A DNA stretch of 44,730 nt from an uncultured Lachnospiraceae bacterium (GTDB taxonomy: Bacteria > Bacillota > Clostridia > Lachnospirales > Lachnospiraceae), in NCBI GenBank assembly GCA_910579935.1, contig CAJTVQ010000028.1, positions 9,041 to 53,770 of the forward strand. The letters are read 5' to 3'. Both the position numbers and the translations under genes were made by a program. Below, piece after piece: positions 8,420 to 17,971 of this stretch (the first letter of the stretch is position 1; each line of letters begins with the position of its first letter). The notes beneath the pieces were generated by a model, which was not told the origin of the DNA, did no database searches, and saw only the letters and a list, made by a program, of their open reading frames with translations.

Positions 8420-8454
8420 ATATTTATTATACATGAATATCCGTAATCCGGCAA

Positions 8455-11088
8455 ATGATGGAAATTTGGAGAATGAAGATGAAAATGAAACAGAATAATA
8501 CAGGGGCGGACAAAAGTTTTCCGTTACTTCTTTCCATTATACTTGTTTTTTGCATTTTGGGGACTGTGGTATTTTCGGTATCACGGAAAATAACCAGGGA
8601 AATGTCCGAGTCGGCGGTTCAGAACCTGAATGAAAGTTTGGATCTGATAAAAAGTACGATAGAGGCAGTTTTGAACAAAGAAGCGGAGTTCCAAAAGCTG
8701 ATGGCACAGGAAATGGTCCGGAAGGGAGAACCGGAGGAATATATCCGCTCTTACCAAAAGAACCAGACGATGGTGAAGATTGCCTTTATCCGCGCCGGTG
8801 AAGCGGAAGGGATTTCCAGTACGGGGGAGGTCTTTTCCGAAGAAGGAATGGACTTTTCTGCCGGCGGAGTGATGGAAGGGCTGGCGGTTTCCCATTCTTA
8901 TCTGAATTACATGGGGACATGGGTCTATTCCATCAAATGTCCCGTGGAGAAGGACGGCAGTGAAATCGGTACACTGTATGTGGAATACACGTACGACTCC
9001 CTTGATAAATCGCTTCCGGACGGGTTCTACAACAAGCGTGCCATGCTTTATATCATGGACGCGAAAACGGAGCGTTTCGTGCTGAAACCGAAAGGAATGG
9101 GGGAGAGGAGTGCCGGACATCTGAATCTGGAGGATTTTTACAGGGCGAATGATATTCTGGAGGAATCGCTACGCGCAGAAGTGGAGCGGTGTGTGCAGAA
9201 CGGGGAAAATGTCATGTTTTATCATGATATACGCGGAAAAAGCGCTTTGAATTATATGTGGACAGTAAACGGCGGAACGATTTACCTGATCGGTTATGTA
9301 CCTGTTGAAGCCATCCGGCGGGAAGGAAAAACCGTAAACCAGAATATCTTTATCGTTGTGGTGGTAATGCTGGTGGCCTTTTTCCTTTGCTGTGTTTTGT
9401 ATTACTTCAACCACAGGCAGCAGAATAAACTCTGGAGGGAAAGGGAAGCGGAAAGGGAGCTGCATAACAAACAGTTGACGGAGGCGCTGCAGGCGGCTCA
9501 GATGGCGAGCAGTTCCAAGACCACCTTTCTTTCCAATATGTCCCATGACATCCGGACACCGATGAATGCAGTGCTGGGTTTTACCGTTCTGCTTGCAAGG
9601 GATGCGGAAAACCCTGATAAGGTGCGGGAATATACAAAAAAGATTACGGCGTCCGGACAGCATCTGCTCAGCCTGATCAACGATATCCTGGATGTGTCCA
9701 AGATCGAAAGCGGGAAAGTCGTGCTCAATATGGAGGAGTTTACTTTAATCGACCTCGTTTCATCCGTGGATGCGATTATCCGCCCGATGGCAGCTGCGAG
9801 GGCGCAGGAATTCCATGTGGAGGTGACGAATATTAAACATGAATACCTCATCGGGGACGAGACGAGGATCAACCAGATCCTGATCAATCTTCTTTCCAAT
9901 GCCGTGAAGTATACGCAGGAAGGGGGAAACATCTGGTTCCGGATCCTTGGGCTAAAACAGCGTTCCAGCCAGTTTGAACATATCCGTATTGAAGTGGAGG
10001 ACAACGGGTATGGGATGACGCCGGAATATTTGGAGACGATTTTTGACGCATTTACAAGGGCGGAAAACAGCACGACGAACAAGGTGCAGGGAACCGGGCT
10101 GGGCATGGCAATCACGAAAAACATCGTGGAACTGATGGGAGGCACGATCGAAGTCACCAGTGAGGTGGACAAGGGAAGCCTCTTCCGGGTGGAACTGGAA
10201 TTCCGCATACCGGAGGAGCAGGCGGATAAGAAGTTTTGGGAGGAAAACGGAATATCGCGTATCCTGTTTGTGGGAGGGAACGGGAAGGAAGGCAGGAACG
10301 TCTGTGCACTGATAGAGGATACCTGCATTTCGGCGGATACGGTATCCGGGGCGGAGGAAGCCATACGTATGGTCGGTGACGGCAGCAGTACGGGAAAGGC
10401 ATATCAGCTGGTGCTGCTGGATTGGGATGAGTCGGACACAGGGGGTATCCGGACTGCGGAACAGATACGGAAGGCGCTGCCGGATAAGGCGCCGATCCTG
10501 TTCCTGACTGCCCATAGTGCGGACGGGATGGAAGAGGCGCTCCGCATTGGAAATACGGGTATTCTTGTGAAACCGTTTTTCTTATCCGCGATGAAAGAAA
10601 AAATTTTGGAAATACGGGCACAGGAAGCCGGTGGAGAGCAGGGCGGGGAAACAGAAGAATGCAGCAGCCTGAAGGGTATGCATTTTCTGGCCGCGGAGGA
10701 TAACGAGATCAATGCGGAGATTTTATCGGAAATCCTGACAATGGAAGGCGCGGACTGTGAGATCGTCGAAAACGGCAGGCTGGCGCTGGAGCGTTTTGAA
10801 CGGTCGGGAGAGGATGAGTTTGACGCCATCCTGATGGATGTCCAGATGCCTGTGATGAACGGATACGATGCCACGCGGGCAATCAGGGCATTAGGGCGCA
10901 GTGATGCAGGAACGATCCCGATCATCGCCATGACGGCAAACGCATTTGCGGAAGATGAAAAGGAAGCGCTGAATGCAGGGATGAATGTCCATTTGGCAAA
11001 ACCGATTGATGTAGAACTGTTAAAGAAAGTGGTTTACCAGTATATATGCCAAAAGAGAAACAGCGGGAAAACAGAGGATGGGATATAA
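8455..11088 (+). CDS. Membrane hybrid histidine kinase/response regulator
   Basis: Order: membrane helix (about 22-42), extracellular sensor of about 250 residues, second helix (about 297-318), HisKA with phospho-acceptor His364 in the NMSHDIRTP box, HATPase (NGYGMTPEY and GTGLGMAI), then two receiver domains. The first receiver is divergent (ILFVGGNG in place of the acidic pocket, Asp656 in LLDWD). The second is canonical (AAEDNEIN, Asp795 in LMDVQMPVMNG, and MTANAF). No DNA-binding output is attached, so phosphate must pass onward or act through the receivers. The longest frame starts at 8455; the ATG at 8479 has GGAG 7 nt upstream and may be the true start. The solute-binding lipoprotein 32 nt downstream is a candidate sensory partner. 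Confidence 0.9.
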   Translation: MMEIWRMKMKMKQNNTGADKSFPLLLSIILVFCILGTVVFSVSRKITREMSESAVQNLNESLDLIKSTIEAVLNKEAEFQKLMAQEMVRKGEPEEYIRSYQKNQTMVKIAFIRAGEAEGISSTGEVFSEEGMDFSAGGVMEGLAVSHSYLNYMGTWVYSIKCPVEKDGSEIGTLYVEYTYDSLDKSLPDGFYNKRAMLYIMDAKTERFVLKPKGMGERSAGHLNLEDFYRANDILEESLRAEVERCVQNGENVMFYHDIRGKSALNYMWTVNGGTIYLIGYVPVEAIRREGKTVNQNIFIVVVVMLVAFFLCCVLYYFNHRQQNKLWREREAERELHNKQLTEALQAAQMASSSKTTFLSNMSHDIRTPMNAVLGFTVLLARDAENPDKVREYTKKITASGQHLLSLINDILDVSKIESGKVVLNMEEFTLIDLVSSVDAIIRPMAAARAQEFHVEVTNIKHEYLIGDETRINQILINLLSNAVKYTQEGGNIWFRILGLKQRSSQFEHIRIEVEDNGYGMTPEYLETIFDAFTRAENSTTNKVQGTGLGMAITKNIVELMGGTIEVTSEVDKGSLFRVELEFRIPEEQADKKFWEENGISRILFVGGNGKEGRNVCALIEDTCISADTVSGAEEAIRMVGDGSSTGKAYQLVLLDWDESDTGGIRTAEQIRKALPDKAPILFLTAHSADGMEEALRIGNTGILVKPFFLSAMKEKILEIRAQEAGGEQGGETEECSSLKGMHFLAAEDNEINAEILSEILTMEGADCEIVENGRLALERFERSGEDEFDAILMDVQMPVMNGYDATRAIRALGRSDAGTIPIIAMTANAFAEDEKEALNAGMNVHLAKPIDVELLKKVVYQYICQKRNSGKTEDGI

Positions 11089-11120
11089 AGGAAAATAATG
11101 GAAGGAAAAAGGTAATTCAT

Positions 11121-12467
11121 ATGGAATGGAAGAGGAAAAAGGGCGGCGTCATGAAGAAAAAGCGTGGAGGGAGGCTTTGGAAAACAGCGGCGGCATGTAT
11201 GGCGTTTGCGGCATTTTCTGCCATAGCGGCATGTGGGGATGAGGGACAGGACAGGAACCTTGCGGTATCGGAGGAAGAATATGAGCGGGTGGTAAATCTG
11301 TACAGCCCCATGGAAAAGACCGATCCGAATGCGGAGAACGTGGCTAGAAGCGCTGCGGACAAGGCGATCATCATGGCAGAGGAAAAGTTAGGCGTGTCCG
11401 TCGGTTATATTACCTATACTGCAGAGAATTACCAGGATAAGACTTACGATGACGTGGCACTGGACAGGGCACGCAACGATATGGATGATATTTACCTGTT
11501 AAACCCGGATGTCATAAGGACGCTGGGGGAGGAAGGAAAGCTGATGGACTTATCGGGGCTGGCCTGCGTGGAGAACCTGAGGGACGTGGTAAAAACGGCG
11601 AACACGGTGGATGGGAAGCTGGTGGCAATCCCGCAAGAAGTGGTGGTGTACGGTCTGTTTGTCAATAAAGATATGTTTGAGGAATACCACCTGGAGCTTC
11701 CGGAGACGCCGGAGGAGTTTTTGGAATGCTGCAGGGTGTTTAAGGAAAACGGGATTGAGACGCCGGTGGGGGCGAACCGCTGGTGGCTGGAGACTTTTGT
11801 GCTTGCGCAGGCATACGCGGACCTGTATAACGGCGGAAACACGGAAGCGGAGATCGCGGCGTTAAACAGCGGGGAAAGCCGGTACAGCGACTATATGCGT
11901 CCCGGTTTTGAGTTTCTGCAGGAGATGATTGACTGCGGCTACATTGATGCCGGGAAAGCTTATGTGAGCGAGGCGATGGAAGGGGAACGGGAAGATTTCC
12001 TTTCTCAGAAAACACCCATTGTCATGGCATACTGGGGAGCAGCCAATACTGAAACCGCGTATGGGAAAACGGATTTTGACATGGTGGTGATCGGTTTCCC
12101 AAGCAGCCGCGGGCAGATGCCCGTGATGCCCATGACAGGATACGGCATCGGTTCGAATGCGGAACATGCGGAAGATGCAAAAGACGTTTTGGATGTGATA
12201 CTGTCCGATGAGGCGCTTTTGGTATATGCGGAAACCAACAAGGTGATTTCCCCGTCCAAAAATGTGGAAGTGGATTGTGTTCCCGCATTAAAGCCCCTGA
12301 AGGACAGGATAGAGGAAAATATCTGTGTCCTCGGCGCAAACGCGGGGATGAAAGTGGAACAGTGGGGGAATATCTGCCTGATCGTGCGCGAACTGTTAAA
12401 CGGCGCAACGGTGGATGAGTGCATGGCGGAGTTTGACCGGCTGCAGGATGAGTCGCTGGCGGAGTAG
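11121..12467 (+). CDS. Extracellular solute-binding lipoprotein (ABC sugar-binding family 1 type)
   Basis: From the ATG at 11121 (AAAGG 8 nt upstream) the protein has a basic start and a lipobox SAIAAC with Cys38; an ATG at 11151 would give a more usual 27-residue signal peptide. The mature part shows the two-lobed family 1 binding-protein pattern: YTAENYQDKTYDDVALD, then DIYLLNPDVIRTLGEEGKLMDLS, PQEVVVYGLFVNKDMFEEY, and late VMPMTGYGIGSNA. Known relatives deliver oligosaccharides to ABC importers. Here no permease or ATPase is nearby, and the gene follows a hybrid histidine kinase in one transcription unit. It may therefore present ligand to the kinase, or serve a transporter encoded elsewhere. 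Confidence 0.85.
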   Translation: MEWKRKKGGVMKKKRGGRLWKTAAACMAFAAFSAIAACGDEGQDRNLAVSEEEYERVVNLYSPMEKTDPNAENVARSAADKAIIMAEEKLGVSVGYITYTAENYQDKTYDDVALDRARNDMDDIYLLNPDVIRTLGEEGKLMDLSGLACVENLRDVVKTANTVDGKLVAIPQEVVVYGLFVNKDMFEEYHLELPETPEEFLECCRVFKENGIETPVGANRWWLETFVLAQAYADLYNGGNTEAEIAALNSGESRYSDYMRPGFEFLQEMIDCGYIDAGKAYVSEAMEGEREDFLSQKTPIVMAYWGAANTETAYGKTDFDMVVIGFPSSRGQMPVMPMTGYGIGSNAEHAEDAKDVLDVILSDEALLVYAETNKVISPSKNVEVDCVPALKPLKDRIEENICVLGANAGMKVEQWGNICLIVRELLNGATVDECMAEFDRLQDESLAE

Positions 12468-12570
12468 GAACGGAACAGCAGCCGGAAAGATGGTCTGACC
12501 AGCGGCAGCAGCCCGGGCAACTGAGCGGCTGCGATCGGAGTCAGCCGGATTGTAAAAAGTGTTCAAAATA

Positions 12571-12599
12571 TTGACATAAATTTGCACGCTTGCTAGAAT
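12571..12599 (+). promoter_or_regulatory. Promoter of the second hybrid kinase gene
   Basis: TTGACA (12571-12576), 17-bp spacer, TAGAAT (12594-12599). The leader is about 40 nt with AGGAGG at 12633-12638, 8 nt before the ATG. The preceding 100 bases after the solute-binding gene show no clear terminator. Confidence 0.85.
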
Positions 12600-12646
12600 A
12601 ACATTATAAGTGAAAATCTATTTGCTAGACATAGGAGGAACGAGGT

Positions 12647-15600
12647 ATGTACCATTGCCATCTTCATTTTTATCTGATGGGGCATTCATGCAGGGCATTT
12701 GAAATTATTAAAGAAATGCCTCCGTTTGAGTACTTTACGCATGAGTTTTCGGAAGGTGAGAAGCCGGATGATGCATCGGCATCACAGGCAGATGTGATTT
12801 TGCTCCACTTACAGGGAATGGACGGACAGGAAACCCTGCGTAAACTGAGGGAAAACCGGAAGCGGGAAGCGGAGCTTATTCTGCTCGCAGACAAAGAACA
12901 GATAACACTTTTGACGGACGGAACATCAAATGATCCATCATTCATAAAAGATATATGGATGACGCCTATGTCGGATGGGGAAATCCGTTTCCGCTTTCAA
13001 AGGTGGCAGCAGAATTGCAAAAGGGATAAGGATTTCTGGCAGACCAGCCATTATTTAGAGGCTGCCATTAACAATTCTCCCAACCTTATCTGGTATAAGG
13101 ATAAAAACGGCATTCATGAGAAAGTGAATGACAGTTTCTGCAGGACGGTAAATAAGACGAAGCAGCAGGTGCAGGGACGGGGACACGCATACATATGGGA
13201 TGTGGAGCATGATGATCCGGCTTGTGTGGAATCGGAGCGGGAGGTGATGAGTAAGAGGAAGACCTGCGTCTCCGAGGAAATTATCCAGACGGGAGAAGGG
13301 ATGAGAACGCTTACGACTTACAAATCTCCCCTGTACGATTTGGACGGAACGGTGATGGGGACCGTGGGCGTGGGAATTGATGTGACGCAGGAGCGGGCTT
13401 ATGAGCAGGAGATTATAAGGAAGAATCAGAATCTTGAGACAATATTTACTTCTATGGACTGCGGAGTGCTTTGTCATTCTCTGGATGGAACACGCATTCT
13501 GAGTATCAACAGGGCCGCGCTTAAGATTTTGGGATACGAATCTCAAAGCGAACTGGCAGAAAACGGATTTGACATGTTTGCATCTTCTGTGTTGGAGGAA
13601 GACCATGAAAAACTGCAGAAATGCTTAGAAGGGCTGAAGAAGGAAGGGGACAGTGTCAGCATAGAATACCGCATCCGGCATAAGGATGGTGAAGTGCTTC
13701 ATGTGATGGGGAACATTAAGCTCTTACAGGAAAACGGAGAGCTGTTTTACCAGCGTTTTCTATTGGATGTGACTGCCCAGAAATTAGAGGAAAAGAAAAA
13801 TGAAATGCGTCAGATGGAACTGATTCAGGCACTGAGTACGGATTATAATCTGGTATGTTCGTTCGATCTGGATACGGGGATGGGAATGATCATCCGCAAC
13901 GATGACAATAGTGGGAATGAGTTTGCACCCGGTTTTCAAAAGGAAATGGTTTTGGAAGAAGGCATTGGGCATTATATAGAGAAGTTTGTGCATGAGGATG
14001 ACCGTGAAATGATGCGCCAGGCTTTATCCAGGGAGCATTTGATAGAAGAGTTGACGGAAAAACAGTCCTGCTATGTGAATTACCGTATTGTAAAAGACGG
14101 CGAAATGAAATATTTTCAAACGAAAATGGTGCGGACAGGCGCATGGAAAGAAAGCCACGGCATTGTTCTTGGCTGTCACAGCGTGGACGAGGAAACCCGC
14201 AGTGAGATGGAGAAGAAAAATCTGCTGGAAGATGCGCTTTTTCAGGCGAACCGGGCGAGTAAGGCAAAGAGCGTATTCCTTTCCAATATGTCCCACGATA
14301 TACGTACGCCGATGAATGCCATTGTCGGGTTTACGACTTTGGCAATAACCCATATCGACCATAAGGAGCAGGTGGAGGAATATCTGAAAAAGATTAAGAC
14401 TTCGGGAGACCATCTGCTGAGTCTGATCAACGATGTACTGGATATGAGCCGTATTGAAAGCGGCAAGATTCATTTGGAAGAAAAATTGTGCAGTCTGCCG
14501 GAAATCCTCCATGGACTCTGCAATATTCTGCAGGCGGATATTCATGCCAAACAGATGGAGCTGCGGGTTGACACGGTGGATGTGTTTGACGAAGAGATTT
14601 ACTGCGACAAGCTGCGGCTGAATCAGGTGCTTTTGAATCTGGTCAGCAATTCCGTAAAGTATACGGGCGCAGGCGGCATTATCAATATAAGGATTACGGA
14701 AAGAGCCGGAGCACCGGCCGGTTATGCCAATTACGAATTTAGTATCAAAGATAACGGCATCGGTATGAGTGAGGAATTTGTGGCGCATATTTTTGAACCG
14801 TTTGAGCGGGAAAAAACCTCAACAATCAGCGGAATTCAGGGAACCGGCCTGGGAATGGCGATTACAAAGAACATCGTGGATATGATGAATGGTTCCATTA
14901 AAGTGAAAAGTGAGCAGGGTGTAGGTTCGGAGTTTTCGGTTTCCTTTACGTTCCGCCTGAAGTCCGAAATGAAGGAACGGCCGGAAATACCGGAGCTGAA
15001 GAATAGCAGGGCACTGGTGGTAGATGATGATTATAACACCTGTGACAGCGTGTCTTATATGCTTCAGCAGATAGGAATGCACGCTGAATGGACGTTATCG
15101 GGAAAGGAAGCGGTGTTGCGTACCCATCAGGCGATTACGAGAGGAAATCCTTACCATGCTTATATCATCGACTGGCTGCTGCCTGATATGAACGGGGTGG
15201 AAGTGACAAGAAGAATACGGAAAGAGGTGGGCGAGAATATCCCGATCATTGTTTTAACTGCCTATGACTGGTCAGAGATTGAAGAGGAAGCGAAAGAAGC
15301 CGGAGTGACGGCGTTTTGCAGTAAACCGCTGTTCCTGTCGGAATTAAGGAACTGCCTGCTTTCCATCTTACATGCGGATAAGGAAAAGGAAGAAGAAGCC
15401 GAAGGCGGAGAGATAACATTCCATACCGGACGGATTCTTTTGGCAGAAGATGTGGAGATGAATCAGGAAATTGCGGTGGCAATTTTGGGTGATGCGGGAT
15501 TTACGGTGGAGATTGCGGAAAACGGACAGACTGCCGTGGAGATGCTGGAAAAATCCGAACCGGGATATTACCAGCTGGTGCTGATGGATATCCAGATGCC

Positions 15601-15811
15601 GGTGATGAACGGATATGAAGCGGCCCGGAAAATCCGCCAGTTAGAAAACTGGAAACTGGCATCTATACCGATCATTGCCATGACAGCCAATGCTTTTGAA
15701 GAAGATAAGCAGGAGGCTTTGCAAAGCGGCATGAACGGACATATTGCAAAACCGATTGACGTTGATAACTTATTCGGTACACTGGGAAAAATATTGAAGG
15801 ACGGTACGTGA
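12647..15811 (+). CDS. Cytoplasmic PAS hybrid histidine kinase with two receiver domains
   Basis: 1054 residues without membrane helices. The N-terminal 110 residues look like a receiver that lost its phosphorylated Asp (ILLHLQG where ILLDL-type is expected). Two or three PAS modules follow (NSPNLIWYKDKNGIHEKVN; GVLCHSLDGTRILSINRAALKILGY as the second; a third region near 400-510). HisKA carries His550 in NMSHDIRTP, and the HATPase has KDNGIGMSEEF and GTGLGMAI. Two canonical receivers end the protein, with Asp842 (IIDWLLPDMNG) and Asp981 (LMDIQMPVMNG). The ligand and the downstream partner are not evident. It is monocistronic, bounded by its own promoter and a long hairpin. Such kinases often feed c-di-GMP or stress outputs, and a GGDEF gene lies next; that link is inference. 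Confidence 0.9.
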   Translation: MYHCHLHFYLMGHSCRAFEIIKEMPPFEYFTHEFSEGEKPDDASASQADVILLHLQGMDGQETLRKLRENRKREAELILLADKEQITLLTDGTSNDPSFIKDIWMTPMSDGEIRFRFQRWQQNCKRDKDFWQTSHYLEAAINNSPNLIWYKDKNGIHEKVNDSFCRTVNKTKQQVQGRGHAYIWDVEHDDPACVESEREVMSKRKTCVSEEIIQTGEGMRTLTTYKSPLYDLDGTVMGTVGVGIDVTQERAYEQEIIRKNQNLETIFTSMDCGVLCHSLDGTRILSINRAALKILGYESQSELAENGFDMFASSVLEEDHEKLQKCLEGLKKEGDSVSIEYRIRHKDGEVLHVMGNIKLLQENGELFYQRFLLDVTAQKLEEKKNEMRQMELIQALSTDYNLVCSFDLDTGMGMIIRNDDNSGNEFAPGFQKEMVLEEGIGHYIEKFVHEDDREMMRQALSREHLIEELTEKQSCYVNYRIVKDGEMKYFQTKMVRTGAWKESHGIVLGCHSVDEETRSEMEKKNLLEDALFQANRASKAKSVFLSNMSHDIRTPMNAIVGFTTLAITHIDHKEQVEEYLKKIKTSGDHLLSLINDVLDMSRIESGKIHLEEKLCSLPEILHGLCNILQADIHAKQMELRVDTVDVFDEEIYCDKLRLNQVLLNLVSNSVKYTGAGGIINIRITERAGAPAGYANYEFSIKDNGIGMSEEFVAHIFEPFEREKTSTISGIQGTGLGMAITKNIVDMMNGSIKVKSEQGVGSEFSVSFTFRLKSEMKERPEIPELKNSRALVVDDDYNTCDSVSYMLQQIGMHAEWTLSGKEAVLRTHQAITRGNPYHAYIIDWLLPDMNGVEVTRRIRKEVGENIPIIVLTAYDWSEIEEEAKEAGVTAFCSKPLFLSELRNCLLSILHADKEKEEEAEGGEITFHTGRILLAEDVEMNQEIAVAILGDAGFTVEIAENGQTAVEMLEKSEPGYYQLVLMDIQMPVMNGYEAARKIRQLENWKLASIPIIAMTANAFEEDKQEALQSGMNGHIAKPIDVDNLFGTLGKILKDGT

Positions 15812-15828
15812 CAAAGAACGTTTCAGAT

Positions 15829-15868
15829 CAAAGAACCGGTGCGGTAGAAATACCGCACCGGTTCTTTG
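15829..15868. terminator. Perfect 18-bp hairpin with GAAA tetraloop
   Basis: The stem 15829-15846 pairs perfectly with 15851-15868 around a GAAA loop, 17 nt after the kinase stop codon. The 3' arm ends TTCTTTG and no long T-run follows, so termination is likely but less certain than for a classical site. Confidence 0.65.
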
Positions 15869-15979
15869 GCTCAAAAGACAAAAATGATGCAAAAATGATG
15901 TATGTCTGCCAGGGGCGTTCTCCCACCACCTTCTTTTTTGTTCAAATGCTCCCGCCCCCCTCTTTCTCCCACCATTTTC

Positions 15980-16008
15980 TTGACAATTTACCCACACTCG
16001 TGCAAAAT
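15980..16008 (+). promoter_or_regulatory. Possible promoter of the GGDEF gene at 16070
   Basis: TTGACA (15980-15985) with CAAAAT 17 bp downstream (16003-16008); the -10 is a weak match. A preceding pair of direct repeats (15918-15928, 15964-15974) may matter for regulation. Confidence 0.45.
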
Positions 16009-16069
16009 ATAAAGTAACAGATTGTATATTTTGAATAATTGAAAAAGCAAAAACACAGTGGGGTTCCAT

Positions 16070-17869
16070 ATGAATCAGAACATAACAGAGTACAAAAATA
16101 AACCCGGTGAATTTCAAATGTACTATTGCAAGGCATCCATAAAAAACGGATATTACATAACCAACGGAGACGAGGCATTTTATCATTTTATGGGCAAAAA
16201 TACCTGTTACTCCATACCGGAACTGCTGCATCCGGAGGATGTGGAAGGATTTTTGGCAGCGGCAGACAGACTGGAGGAAGAACCCCAGTGCCTGATCGCG
16301 CGGATCAGGGACAGTGAGGGGCAGTACAAATGCGTATATATGGTATTGGAGTATAACGGCAGGGAATTTGAGGGGTTTCAGTCCTTTGACATAAAAATGT
16401 GCAATATAATGTCAATTACGGGGCGGTATACGGTATACCAGGAACTGGTGAACAAGTACCGTACTTTTATGACCATATTTCAGGGCATGTTTTTAGAATA
16501 TGATTTTGCCACGGATGATTTGAAAGTGTACGAATACCGGAATAACCAGAGCAAATCCGTTCTTCATACGACACTGGAGGAACTGAATGAACGGACGCAG
16601 CAGGATGCGGAACTGACAGGCGCGCAGAAAACGGAATTCCATGTGCTGTATGAGGCGGTGAAGAGTGGCAGGGACCGTATTAAGTCCGGCATAGATGCGG
16701 AAGTTTTCCATGAGAGGACGGAAAATGTCAGGTATGAGTGCAGGCTGCGCACCATATATAAAGACGATGTGCGTGATAAGGTAATCGGCCTTGTTGTGGT
16801 CATCAGTAACGAGAAGCCGAAGAAGCGTTATTATCTGACGGAAGAAGCATATGATGCGGGAACGGGGCTTTTGAATAAGCGGGCGATTAACGAATATGCA
16901 TTGGAGAAGATCCATGCAGGTTCCGAAGGCGTGTATCTGGCCATTATGGATGTGGATGACTTTAAAAGAATCAATGACGGATTCGGGCATATGTTCGGCG
17001 ATGAAGTACTGGCAAAAGTATCGGAAATCATAAGGAGTGTGCTGAATGCCAGAGGGGCTGCGGGCAGGTTCGGCGGCGATGAATTTATGATAGTATTTGA
17101 GGAAATTGATTCGGAGGCTACATTGCGGCGGATTTTGAAGACTATTTCCAAACATATCCAGTGGGCATTTGAGGATGTGGAAGGTCTTACCGTTACGACT
17201 TCCGTTGGAATTGCCAAATGCCCGGATGACGGCGTGATTTATGAGGAACTGTTTCAAAAAGCGGATAAATGCCTGTATATTGCTAAAGCGAAGGGTAAGA
17301 ATCGTTTTATCATATATGATGAGGCAAAGCACGGCACCGTGGTCAATGAAGAAGCTGCCAGCCGGAGCATCGGATTAAAAGCCAATATCAGTGAGGCGGA
17401 AAAACATGCCGTTATATCGGAACTGATACTGAAACTGCATACGGAAGGAAAGGATGCGCTGCACTTTACCATGGAGCAGATGCAGATATATTTTGATATT
17501 GACGGTGTGGCAGTGTATGCCGGAGAAGATATGCACCGTATGGACTGTGTGGGCAAATATGTGAATCCGATTGAAAACCTGACCTGTATGCAGGACCCGG
17601 CATATCAGGAATATTTTGACGATCAGGGATTTTATATAGAAGGGGCGATGGCGCGTTTGGAAAATAAAGTCCCTTTGGCTTATCGCTTGTATATGGAGCA
17701 GGAAAATAAGGAAGTGATACAGTGTGCGGTTCTGGAGGGGAATAAGCCTTTGGCGGTCGTGGCGTTTGACTTTTTTAACCGTGCGCCGAAGCTGGGAACA
17801 TTGGATAAAGGGCTGATCAAGATTGCAGGGCGGATGATGGCGCAGGTGGCCGCGGAAATGCATGGGTGA
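16070..17869 (+). CDS. Cytoplasmic diguanylate cyclase: PAS-like domain, GGDEF, C-terminal GAF-like domain
   Basis: I chose ATG 16070 over the GTG at 16058 because a GGGG run lies just upstream. The N-terminal 240 residues are PAS-like. The cyclase domain follows, with MDVDDFKRINDGFGHMFGDE and an intact GGDEF active site at residues 335-339, so it should make c-di-GMP from GTP. The five residues before GGDEF are not preceded by RxxD, so the usual product-inhibition site is absent. About 170 residues after the cyclase (DALHFTMEQMQIYFDIDGVAVYA ... LAVVAFDFF) resemble a GAF-type sensory domain, an unusual C-terminal position. No membrane helices. It could be driven by the kinase upstream or sense a small molecule. 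Confidence 0.88.
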   Translation: MNQNITEYKNKPGEFQMYYCKASIKNGYYITNGDEAFYHFMGKNTCYSIPELLHPEDVEGFLAAADRLEEEPQCLIARIRDSEGQYKCVYMVLEYNGREFEGFQSFDIKMCNIMSITGRYTVYQELVNKYRTFMTIFQGMFLEYDFATDDLKVYEYRNNQSKSVLHTTLEELNERTQQDAELTGAQKTEFHVLYEAVKSGRDRIKSGIDAEVFHERTENVRYECRLRTIYKDDVRDKVIGLVVVISNEKPKKRYYLTEEAYDAGTGLLNKRAINEYALEKIHAGSEGVYLAIMDVDDFKRINDGFGHMFGDEVLAKVSEIIRSVLNARGAAGRFGGDEFMIVFEEIDSEATLRRILKTISKHIQWAFEDVEGLTVTTSVGIAKCPDDGVIYEELFQKADKCLYIAKAKGKNRFIIYDEAKHGTVVNEEAASRSIGLKANISEAEKHAVISELILKLHTEGKDALHFTMEQMQIYFDIDGVAVYAGEDMHRMDCVGKYVNPIENLTCMQDPAYQEYFDDQGFYIEGAMARLENKVPLAYRLYMEQENKEVIQCAVLEGNKPLAVVAFDFFNRAPKLGTLDKGLIKIAGRMMAQVAAEMHG

Positions 17870-17917
17870 CCGGACGGGAAAAGGGAGCGCCGGAACACAG
17901 GATAAGTAAAAGGATAG

Positions 17918-17957
17918 AAAGTCCCATATGCGGATATACAACCGCATATGGGACTTT
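17918..17957. terminator. Bidirectional terminator between the GGDEF gene and kdgK
   Basis: A perfect 16-bp stem (17918-17933 with 17942-17957) and an 8-nt loop sit between two convergent genes. Both outer ends carry short A/T runs, so it can serve both strands. An outer pair, GGATAGAA (17912-17919) with TTCTATCC (17965-17972), extends the symmetry to the kdgK stop codon. Confidence 0.85.
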
Positions 17958-17971
17958 TAAAGTATTCTATC

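Noticed and set aside
15808..16017. 69-codon plus-strand frame after the second hybrid kinase
   Set aside because: It reads straight through the 18-bp hairpin at 15829-15868 and the promoter region, and its product is low complexity.
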